In this document: positions 15,665-21,678 of the stretch, one piece after another
Numbering within the stretch: the stretch's first letter is position 1
Layout: each line of letters starts with the position of its first letter
From: Pseudomonadota bacterium
Lineage (GTDB): Bacteria > Pseudomonadota > Alphaproteobacteria > Rhizobiales > Xanthobacteraceae
Length of the DNA stretch: 21,678 bases
NCBI GenBank assembly: GCA_023442085.1
Contig: JAEZMT010000325.1
Location: forward strand, 1 to 21,678
Reading direction: 5' to 3'
The notes under the pieces: generated by a model
Told to the model about the DNA's origin: nothing
Databases searched by the model: none
Seen by the model: the letters and a program-made list of their open reading frames with translations, nothing else
Made by a program: the position numbers and the translations under genes

Positions 15665-18214
15665 TCAGCGCGGCGTGAAGGTCCGCAGCAGCAGCGCGTT
15701 TGCGATGACGCTGACCGAGGAGAGCGCCATGGCCGCCGCCGCCACCATGGGCGACAGGAGCAGGCCGAGGCTGGGATAGAGCACGCCGGCCGCAATGGGC
15801 ACGCCGGCCGCATTGTAGAGGAAGGCGAACAGCAGGTTGCGCCGGATGTTGGCCATGGTGGCGCGGGACAGGGCGCGGGCATGGGAGATGCCGGCGAGGT
15901 CGCCCTTGAGCAGGGTGATGCCCGCGCTTTCCATGGCGATGTCCGTGCCCGTCCCCATGGCGATGCCTACGTCCGCCACCGCGAGGGCCGGGGCATCGTT
16001 CACGCCGTCGCCGGCCATGGCAACCACATGGCCTTCCTTGCGCAGCCGTTCCACCACCTCCGCCTTGCGGGCGGGCAGAACCTCCGCCTCCACCTCGGTG
16101 ATGCCGAGACGTTTGGCGACGGCGAGTGCCGTGGTGCGGTTGTCGCCGGTGAGCATGACGACGCGCACGCCGTCCCGCTGGAGTCGCTTCAGCGCCGCCT
16201 CGGTTGTGTCCTTCACCGGATCGGCGATGGCGACAAGGCCCGCGGCCTTGCCGTCGATGGCGACGAACACCGCCGTTGCCCCCTCGCGGCGGAAGCTCTC
16301 GGCCATGGCGGTCTGATGGTCGGTGTGAACGCCGATCTCACTCATGAAGGCGGCATGGCCCACGGCAACCTTATGGCCTTCCACCTGTCCGAGGATGCCC
16401 TTGCCCGCCGGGCTCTCGACAGCGGACGGCTCGGAGGTGACAAGCTCACGCGCCGCCGACTCGTGGACAATGGCGGCGCCGAGCGGGTGCTCGCTCGCCC
16501 GCTCCAGCGCGGCGGCGAGGCGCAACACCTCGTCCTCGCTGCGACCGTTGAACGCCCGCACGGCAGTCACCTTGGGCTTGCCGACGGTGAGGGTGCCGGT
16601 CTTGTCGACCACCGCTACGTCGACCTTTTCCATGCGCTCCAGCGCTTCGGCGTTGCGCACCAGCACGCCGAGCTGGGCGCCGCGGCCGACGCCGACCATC
16701 ACTGACATGGGGGTGGCGAGGCCGAGGGCGCAGGGGCAGGCGATGATGAGCACGCTCACTGCCGCCATCAGTGCGAACGTGAGGCGCGGCTCGGGTCCGA
16801 CCGCCATCCACACGGCGAAGGCGACGACCGCGGCGGCAAACACCAGCGGCACGAACCAGCCGGAGACCTGATCCGCCAGCCGCTGGATCGGCGCGCGCGA
16901 GCGCTGGGCCTGCGCGACCATCTGCACGATCTGGGAGAGGAGGGTGTCCCGGCCCACTTTCTCCGCCTTCATCGTGAAGACGCCGGAGGCGTTGACCGTG
17001 CCGCCGATGACCTTCTCGCCGGCCTCTCGGCTAACGGGCAGGGATTCGCCGGTGACGAGGCTTTCGTCAACCACCGCGCGGCCATCCGCCACCGTGCCGT
17101 CCACCGGCACCTTTTCGCCGGGGCGCACCCGCAGGACATCGCCGGGGGCGACGAGGCCGAGATCGATGGTCTCGTCCGTGCCGTCGGGACGGATGCGCAA
17201 GGCGGTCTTGGGGGCGAGGGAAAGCAGGGCCTTGATCGCGCTCGATGTCTGGTCGCGCGCTCGCAGCTCCAACACCTGCCCGAGCGCAACCAGCACCGTG
17301 ATGACCGCCGCAGCCTCGAAATAGACCGGCACCCCGCCGCCATGGGCGTGGAAATCGTGCGGGAACAGGCCGGGCGCGAAGGTGCCCACCAGCGAATAGA
17401 GATAGGCCACCCCCGTGCCCATGGCGATGAGGGTGAACATGTTGAGATGCCGCGTCTTCAGCGACAGCCAGCCGCGCTGGAGGAAGGGCCAGCCCACCCA
17501 AAGCACCACGGGCGTCGCGAGGGCGAACTGCACATAGTTCGAGATCTGCTGCGGCAGCAGCGCCCAGCCGAAGAGGTGGCTGCCCATCTCCAGCACGAAA
17601 ACGGGAAGGGTCAGAGCGAGGCCGATCCAGAAGCGGCGGGTCATGTCCACCAGCTCGTGGTTCGGCCCCTCGTCGAGGGTGACGACCTCGGGCTCCAGCG
17701 CCATGCCACAGATGGGGCAGATGCCAGGGCCGATCTGTCGGATCTCCGGGTCCATGGGGCAGGTGTAGATGGTGCCGGCGGGCACCTCGGCGGGCGGCGG
17801 CGGCGCTGTTCCGCCCACGTAGCGCGCCGGGTCGGCCTTGAACTTGGTTTCGCAGGAGGAGGAGCAGAAGAAATAGGGCTTCTTCTCGTGCCGAGCCGAG
17901 TACTTGGCGGTGCCGGGGGACACCATCATCCCGCACACCGGGTCCTTCACCGGCGCCAGATAAGTCTCGGGCGCCGTCTCGAACTTGGTCTTGCAGCCGT
18001 TGCCGCAAAAGAAATAGGTGCGCCCCTCATGCTCCGTGGAGGGCTTGCCGGCGGCCGGATCGGTCTTCACGTCCATGCCGCAGACCGGATCCTTCACCGT
18101 CTCGGGCAAGGCCGGCTTGGCGGCCACCGACAGGTCGAGCGGGGGTGGAGCCTTGCCGCCGCAGCAATCGCCGCCGTGGGAGGAATGATCGTGCGATGAA
18201 TGATCCTGTGCCAT
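15665..18214 (-). CDS. copA: Cu(I)-exporting P1B-1 ATPase with tandem YHS domains
   Basis: Inner-membrane pump that should export Cu(I) at the expense of ATP. The ATG at 18214 has GGAG 5 bases upstream and gives 849 residues; the frame is open to 18253. Domains: His/Cys-rich start (residues 1-18), YHS domain 1 (41-87; Cys45, Cys70, Cys74), YHS domain 2 (90-133; Cys94, Cys117, Cys121), heavy-metal-binding domain (150-175; YTCPMDPEI, CPICGM), then the ATPase core. There is no N-terminal HMA (CxxC) domain. Core motifs: TGES (388-391), CPC (493-495), DKTGTLT with phosphorylated Asp537, SEHPLG (575-580), GDGVND (735-740), and the Cu(I)-type residues Tyr800-Asn801 and Met829xxSer832-Ser833 in the last two helices. 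Divergent csoR and the shared operator region point to copper-responsive control. Confidence 0.95.
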   Translation of the reverse strand: MAQDHSSHDHSSHGGDCCGGKAPPPLDLSVAAKPALPETVKDPVCGMDVKTDPAAGKPSTEHEGRTYFFCGNGCKTKFETAPETYLAPVKDPVCGMMVSPGTAKYSARHEKKPYFFCSSSCETKFKADPARYVGGTAPPPPAEVPAGTIYTCPMDPEIRQIGPGICPICGMALEPEVVTLDEGPNHELVDMTRRFWIGLALTLPVFVLEMGSHLFGWALLPQQISNYVQFALATPVVLWVGWPFLQRGWLSLKTRHLNMFTLIAMGTGVAYLYSLVGTFAPGLFPHDFHAHGGGVPVYFEAAAVITVLVALGQVLELRARDQTSSAIKALLSLAPKTALRIRPDGTDETIDLGLVAPGDVLRVRPGEKVPVDGTVADGRAVVDESLVTGESLPVSREAGEKVIGGTVNASGVFTMKAEKVGRDTLLSQIVQMVAQAQRSRAPIQRLADQVSGWFVPLVFAAAVVAFAVWMAVGPEPRLTFALMAAVSVLIIACPCALGLATPMSVMVGVGRGAQLGVLVRNAEALERMEKVDVAVVDKTGTLTVGKPKVTAVRAFNGRSEDEVLRLAAALERASEHPLGAAIVHESAARELVTSEPSAVESPAGKGILGQVEGHKVAVGHAAFMSEIGVHTDHQTAMAESFRREGATAVFVAIDGKAAGLVAIADPVKDTTEAALKRLQRDGVRVVMLTGDNRTTALAVAKRLGITEVEAEVLPARKAEVVERLRKEGHVVAMAGDGVNDAPALAVADVGIAMGTGTDIAMESAGITLLKGDLAGISHARALSRATMANIRRNLLFAFLYNAAGVPIAAGVLYPSLGLLLSPMVAAAAMALSSVSVIANALLLRTFTPR

Positions 18215-18295
18215 GGCGGCTCCGCAAATCCGGCTGCCAGCGTTAGGCCGCATCAGGGCAGGTGGCCTTGCGCTGGCTCATGTTCAAGGCACCAA

Positions 18296-18314
18296 TAAAC
18301 CCCCTGGGGGTATC
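18296..18314. promoter_or_regulatory. Putative CsoR operator, box 1
   Basis: Imperfect inverted repeat TAAACCC-N5-GGGTATC, with a central perfect core ACCCCC-T-GGGGGT (18299-18311). It lies between divergent copA and csoR, nearer copA. The A/T-flanked poly-C/poly-G form matches known CsoR/RcnR-type sites. Its partner is exactly 31 bp away. Confidence 0.75.
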
Positions 18315-18318
18315 TCTC

Positions 18319-18347
18319 TTGTCCAATATACCCGTGGGGGGTATAAG
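18319..18347 (+). promoter_or_regulatory. csoR promoter
   Basis: A -35 box TTGTCC (18319-18324) and a -10 box TATAAG (18342-18347) are separated by exactly 17 bases, close to the housekeeping consensus. The -10 ends 7 bases before the csoR ATG, so transcription would start at or next to the start codon. Operator box 2 covers most of the spacer and part of the -10. Confidence 0.72.
18327..18345. promoter_or_regulatory. Putative CsoR operator, box 2
   Basis: Perfect inverted repeat TATACCC-N5-GGGTATA. It occupies the spacer and -10 region of the csoR promoter, so bound repressor would block RNA polymerase; Cu(I) binding to CsoR should release it. Confidence 0.78.
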
Positions 18348-18354
18348 GCAAGCC

Positions 18355-18630
18355 ATGCGCAGCCCGACCAAAGAACAAGTCCAGAAGCGCCTGAGCCGCA
18401 TCGAGGGCCAGGTGCGCGGCCTCTCCCGCATGGTGGAGGAGGATCGCTACTGCATCGACATCATCACCCAGCTCTCCGCCGTCCGCGCCGCCTTGCGGCG
18501 GGTGGAGGAAGAGGTGCTGAAGGATCATGTGGGCCATTGCGTCGAGCACGCCATCCGCTCCGGCGACGCGGAGGATCAGCGCCGCAAGGTGGCCGAGCTG
18601 ATGGAGGTGATCGTCCGCAGCGAGCGGTGA
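18355..18630 (+). CDS. csoR: Copper-sensing transcriptional repressor, CsoR family
   Basis: All-helical DNA-binding repressor of the CsoR/RcnR/FrmR family. The ATG at 18355 gives 91 residues, starting like the family (MRSPTKEQVQKRLSRIEGQVRGLSRMVEEDRYC). The longer frame from the GTG at 18262 would run through both operator boxes and the promoter and is unlikely. The sensor residues are Cys33, His58 and Cys62; their spacing (25 and 4) equals that of the Cys-His-Cys Cu(I) triad of CsoR and differs from RcnR (Ni/Co) and FrmR (formaldehyde), which lack this set. It is divergent from the copper pump. A weak AAGG at 18345-18348 is the only possible ribosome binding site, and the transcript may be leaderless. 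It converges with rsmD, the stops being 10 bases apart. Confidence 0.93.
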   Translation: MRSPTKEQVQKRLSRIEGQVRGLSRMVEEDRYCIDIITQLSAVRAALRRVEEEVLKDHVGHCVEHAIRSGDAEDQRRKVAELMEVIVRSER

Positions 18631-18640
18631 GGGGCGGCGT

Positions 18641-19192
18641 TTATGCCCGCTCGATGAAGGTCAGCTCGCTCTCGTCATAGGCGCGCCGCTCGATCTCGCG
18701 GAAGCCATCCGGCGTTACGAACAGGCCTGTACGTTCTTCGACGATCAGCAGGGCATCCGCCGTCAGCCAGCCGCCCTCGACCGCCGCCACGATTGCTTGC
18801 TCTGCGAGGCCTTTGCCGTAGGGAGGGTCGCAGAATACGAGGCCATAGGGCTCGCCCGGTCCCATGTCGCCGAGCCGTGTGGCGTCCCTGCGGAACACTT
18901 TGGTGACGCCGGTGAGGCCCAACGCCTCCACATTGTCGCGGATGAGCCCGCGCGCTTCCGCCGCTTCCTCCACGAACAGCGCAAAACGCGCACCGCGCGA
19001 CACGGCCTCGATGCCGAGCGCACCCGTGCCGGCGAACAGGTCAAGCACCCGTCCACCCTCGCACGGGTCGCCATAGGCGTGGGCGAGCATGTTGAACAGG
19101 CTCTCGCGCAGCCGGTCGGAGGTGGGGCGCGTGAGGCTGGAGGACGGGCCTTTCAGAGCCCGTCCCTTGAGACGGCCACCCACGATGCGCAT
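18641..19192 (-). CDS. rsmD: 16S rRNA (guanine966-N2)-methyltransferase RsmD
   Basis: SAM-dependent enzyme that methylates G966 of 16S rRNA. From the ATG at 19192 there are 183 residues, the normal length. It opens with the family sequence MRIVGGRLKGRALKGP and TRPTSDRLRESLFNML, then SAM motif I VLDLFAGTGALGIEAVSRGA (49-68), and the catalytic motif CDPPYGKG (121-128), where DPPY marks an N-methylating enzyme acting on an exocyclic amine. The gene starts 16 bases after the rluB stop on the same strand, so the two are very likely one transcript. The pairing with rluB and divergent tadA groups three RNA-modification genes. Confidence 0.96.
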   Translation of the reverse strand: MRIVGGRLKGRALKGPSSSLTRPTSDRLRESLFNMLAHAYGDPCEGGRVLDLFAGTGALGIEAVSRGARFALFVEEAAEARGLIRDNVEALGLTGVTKVFRRDATRLGDMGPGEPYGLVFCDPPYGKGLAEQAIVAAVEGGWLTADALLIVEERTGLFVTPDGFREIERRAYDESELTFIERA

Positions 19193-19208
19193 GGGTCAGG
19201 CGTCCTTG

Positions 19209-21173
19209 TCAGCGCTTGCCGCGCGGACCACCCGGCTTGCCGGGGCCCGAGCGCCCCGCGCCGGGCTTGCCGCCGGAAGGACGGCCGCCGGGCTTGCCGC
19301 CTCCCTTCGCACCGAAGCCGCCGGGCTTTCCGCCCGGGCGGCCGACAGGCTTGCCGCCGCCGGGCCGATCCTCGTACGAACGGGTGCGGCCAGCCGGCTT
19401 GTCGCCATAGCTGCGCTCACGCGGCGGCCGGTCGCCCAAGTCGCCTCGTCCTTCCGGCCGGGGCCGGGCGCGGTTGGGCCGATCGCCCTCGGCCTTGTCT
19501 CCGCCGAAGCTGCGTGGGCGTGCAGGCTTGTCGCCATAGTCGCCGCGACCTTCCGGCCTGGGCCGGGCGTGGGCGGGGCGATCGCCCTCCGCCCTCTCGC
19601 CTCCGAAGCTGCGACCGCGGGCGGGCTTGTCACCGAAGTCGCCACCACGACCCTCGGGGCGCGGGCGGCGGGTCGGACGGTCGCCCTCGGGCCGGTCGCC
19701 GCCGAAGCTGCGGCTGCGGGTCGGCCGGTCTCCGAAATCACCGCCTCGCCCTTCCGGACGCGAGCGGAACGGGCGGTCGCCTTGCGGGCGTTCGCCCTCG
19801 CGGCGGGGGCCGGAGCGCTTCACGCCGCCGTCATCCTCATAACGGCGGGGCCGCTCGTCGCCGCCGGAGCGGGTGGGACGGCGGCGGAAATCTTCCTTCT
19901 CCTCACGCGGCCCGCGCCCGCGCGGCGCGTCATCGCGGAAGGAGGGACGGCCGGCGCGGCGCGGACGATCCCCTGCGCCCTCCTCGCGGCTCTTCCGGAA
20001 GGGACGGCCCTCGCCGTCGCCAGAGGCGGAACGGCCCGACGGACGGGCACTGCGCGGCGCATCGTCCTTCGGCGCCCGCACGCGCTCCACCTTGACCGCG
20101 CGGCCCTTGCGGTCGGCGACGGTGCCCACGCGTTCGGTGCCGTGCTCCTCGCTGGCGCGACGGCGCACACGCGGCGCGGCGGGGCGAATGACATCCTCCA
20201 CCGGCGCGTCGAAGTCCTCACGCTCCCGGCTGGCGCGCCGTGCCGGGACCTTCAGACCACCGGCCTTGTCGGCCGCGGCCTGCTTGCGTCCGGCAGGGCG
20301 GTAGGCCGGCCGAACCGGGACGTCCTCAATCTCACGCTCCACCAGCGGGCCGGCGAAGTCCGCTCCCGCGGCGGCGGCGAGGTCGGCGCCGATCTGGTCG
20401 CGCAGCACGCGGGTGCGCACCTCTTCGACGCTGCCTTCGGGAATCTCGCCCAGTTGGAAGGGCCCGTAGGACACGCGGATCAGCCGGTTCACCGCGAGGC
20501 CGAGCGCGCCCAGCACATTGCGGATCTCACGGTTCTTGCCTTCGCGCAGGGACACGGTGATCCAGGCATTGGCGCCCTGCACGCGGTCGAGCTCGGCCTC
20601 GATGGGGCCGTACTCCACGCCGTCGACGGTGATGCCCTTCAGCAGCGTGTCGAGCTTGGCCTGGTCGATCTCGCCGTTGGCACGCACGCGGTAGCGGCGC
20701 AGCCAGCCGGTCTCCGGCAACTCCAAAACGCGGGCGAGGCCACCGTCATTGGTGAGCAGCAGCAGGCCCTCGGAATTGAGGTCGAGCCGGCCCACGCTGA
20801 CGAGGCGCGGCAGGCCCTTGGGCAGGATTTCGAACAGCGTCGTGCGGCCTTCCGGGTCGCGGTTGGTGGTCACGACGCCTTTGGGCTTGTGGTAAAGGAA
20901 GAGGCGGGTGCGCTCGCGCTCGGGCAGCGGCTCCCCGTCGACGGTGATGGCGTCTGCAGGCGTGACGGTGACGGCGGGGCTGGTGAGCACCTCGCCGTTC
21001 ACGGCCACGCGGCCGGCCTCGATCCATTCCTCGATCTCGCGGCGCGAGCCGAGGCCGACGCGGGCGACGACCTTGGCGACGCGCTCGGCCTCCTTCTGGG
21101 GGGCGGCGGGAAGTTCGCGCTTCTGGCGCGGAACGCGGTTCTTGTCCTTGCGGGGCGGTGATGTGCGCGGCAT
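19209..21173 (-). CDS. rluB: 23S rRNA pseudouridine synthase RluB-like, with a long repetitive C-terminal tail
   Basis: RsuA/RluB-family enzyme that isomerises a uridine of 23S rRNA (U2605 in E. coli). From the ATG at 21173 there are 654 residues, more than twice the catalytic core. Residues 1-29 are basic. An S4 RNA-binding domain spans about 30-85 (VAKVVARVGLGSRREIEEWIEAGRVAVNG). The catalytic domain spans about 90-260, with YHKPKGVVTTNRDPEGR, the active-site Asp131 in VGRLDLNSEGLLLLTNDG, LREGKNREIRNV and VNRLIRVSYGPFQLGEIPEG. From about 262 to the end the chain is disordered in appearance, rich in Arg, Gly, Asp, Pro and Lys, with tandem repeats (472-603) and a final Gly/Lys/Pro part. Such tails are frequent in alphaproteobacterial RluB. 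No clear ribosome binding site is visible. Confidence 0.93.
   Translation of the reverse strand: MPRTSPPRKDKNRVPRQKRELPAAPQKEAERVAKVVARVGLGSRREIEEWIEAGRVAVNGEVLTSPAVTVTPADAITVDGEPLPERERTRLFLYHKPKGVVTTNRDPEGRTTLFEILPKGLPRLVSVGRLDLNSEGLLLLTNDGGLARVLELPETGWLRRYRVRANGEIDQAKLDTLLKGITVDGVEYGPIEAELDRVQGANAWITVSLREGKNREIRNVLGALGLAVNRLIRVSYGPFQLGEIPEGSVEEVRTRVLRDQIGADLAAAAGADFAGPLVEREIEDVPVRPAYRPAGRKQAAADKAGGLKVPARRASREREDFDAPVEDVIRPAAPRVRRRASEEHGTERVGTVADRKGRAVKVERVRAPKDDAPRSARPSGRSASGDGEGRPFRKSREEGAGDRPRRAGRPSFRDDAPRGRGPREEKEDFRRRPTRSGGDERPRRYEDDGGVKRSGPRREGERPQGDRPFRSRPEGRGGDFGDRPTRSRSFGGDRPEGDRPTRRPRPEGRGGDFGDKPARGRSFGGERAEGDRPAHARPRPEGRGDYGDKPARPRSFGGDKAEGDRPNRARPRPEGRGDLGDRPPRERSYGDKPAGRTRSYEDRPGGGKPVGRPGGKPGGFGAKGGGKPGGRPSGGKPGAGRSGPGKPGGPRGKR
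19365..19760 (-). repeat. Tandem repeats of 99-102 bp inside the rluB tail
   Basis: Four units begin at residues 472, 505, 539 and 572 (first bases 19760, 19661, 19559 and 19460), each opening with RPEGRG and continuing through D-[FYL]-GD-[RK]-P, a Ser-Phe-Gly-Gly stretch and EGDRP. The last unit is degenerate and runs into the Gly/Lys/Pro end. Units differ at many third positions, so the array is not a very recent expansion. Confidence 0.9.
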
Positions 21174-21247
21174 GAGGGGGAGTTAGCACAGCGCAGGCTG
21201 CGCGGCGAGCGGCGATGAGTCGGGCGAGATCGGGGGCGGCAGGCACC

Positions 21248-21678
21248 ATGTCGGGAACCTTCATGCAGATGGCGCTCAACGAGGCGCGCGCGGCGGCCGA
21301 GCGGGGCGAGGTCCCGGTGGGCGCGGTGCTGGTGCGCGGATCGGAGGTCGTCGCCCGCGATGGCAACCGCACGCGCGAACTGAACGACCCCACCGCCCAT
21401 GCGGAGATGCTGGTGGTCCGTGCCGCCGGTGCGCTGCTGAAGTCCGAGCGGCTGATGAATTGCGATCTCTACGTGACGCTGGAGCCCTGCGCCATGTGCG
21501 CGGCGGCGCTCTCCTTCGCGCGGATACGTCGGCTCTACTTCGGCGCGCCGGACCCGAAGGGCGGCGCCGTGGAGCACGGCCCGCGCTTCTTCTCCCAGCC
21601 GACGTGTCACCACACGCCGGAAGTCTATGGCGGAATTGCCGAGCGGCAGGCCGCGGAAGTCCTGCGCGCCTTCTTCCA
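21248..21678 (+). CDS. tadA: tRNA-specific adenosine deaminase TadA, 3' end outside the window
   Basis: Zinc-dependent deaminase that turns A34 of tRNA-Arg(ACG) into inosine, which is essential for decoding in most bacteria. The frame from the ATG at 21248 stays open to the window end: 143 codons, of a family near 150, so only a few residues and the stop are missing. An in-frame ATG at 21215 would add 11 residues; neither start has a strong ribosome binding site. Family sequences: MALNEARAAAERGEVPVGAVLV, the zinc/proton-shuttle motif HAEM, and the zinc-binding TLEPCAMCAAALSFARI, followed by LYFGAPDPKGGAVEHG. It is divergent from rluB; their starts are 74 bases apart and share one promoter region. 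Confidence 0.95.
   Translation, partial: MSGTFMQMALNEARAAAERGEVPVGAVLVRGSEVVARDGNRTRELNDPTAHAEMLVVRAAGALLKSERLMNCDLYVTLEPCAMCAAALSFARIRRLYFGAPDPKGGAVEHGPRFFSQPTCHHTPEVYGGIAERQAAEVLRAFF

Noticed and set aside
19089..21161. 690-codon open frame on the plus strand, opposite rluB
   Set aside because: Low-complexity Ala/Arg/Gly translation produced by the repeats of rluB; the minus strand has clear S4 and pseudouridine synthase motifs.

Overview
The window is a high-GC chromosomal segment with a gene content and order typical of alphaproteobacteria, most likely the Hyphomicrobiales (a Xanthobacter/Azorhizobium-like genome). That placement is inferred from gene order (pgk-fba, pal-cpoB-tilS-ftsH, murJ-trpS, comF-grxC-nitrilase-DUF1178, tadA/rluB/rsmD), the class I aldolase and the strong GC bias at third codon positions. 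No database search was possible. Almost everything is housekeeping. I see no rRNA, tRNA, CRISPR array, insertion sequence or phage gene.

Layout. Positions 1-4029 (+): the 3' part of pgk, a terminator, class I fructose-bisphosphate aldolase, a terminator, then a two-gene unit made of a degenerate ThiE/TenI-fold protein and an exported SEL1-repeat protein. A 393-base stretch without a gene (4030-4422) follows. Positions 4423-9255 (+): pal, cpoB, tilS and ftsH, i.e. envelope constriction, tRNA-Ile lysidine synthesis and membrane proteolysis, closed by a strong terminator. Positions 9420-12936 (+): murJ (lipid II flippase), trpS and ubiG.

Positions 12940-15608 (-): comF, grxC, a Nit-type amidase and a DUF1178 zinc-ribbon protein, with the last two translationally coupled. 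Positions 15665-18630 hold a copper-resistance pair: a Cu(I) P1B-ATPase (-) with two YHS domains and one heavy-metal-binding domain, and a divergent CsoR repressor (+). Their 140-base spacer holds two matching 19-bp inverted repeats exactly 31 bp apart, one of which overlaps a good csoR promoter. Positions 18641-21678: rsmD and rluB (-), then divergent tadA (+), cut by the window end. This is an RNA-modification cluster.

The points most worth a second look are the csoR/copA operator architecture and the likely leaderless csoR start, the ThiE-like protein that has lost substrate-binding motifs, the repeat-rich disordered tail of RluB, the amidase/DUF1178/glutaredoxin grouping (possible glutathione repair), and the absence of tolB directly upstream of pal. 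I did not find a convincing new defence, mobile or signalling system here.
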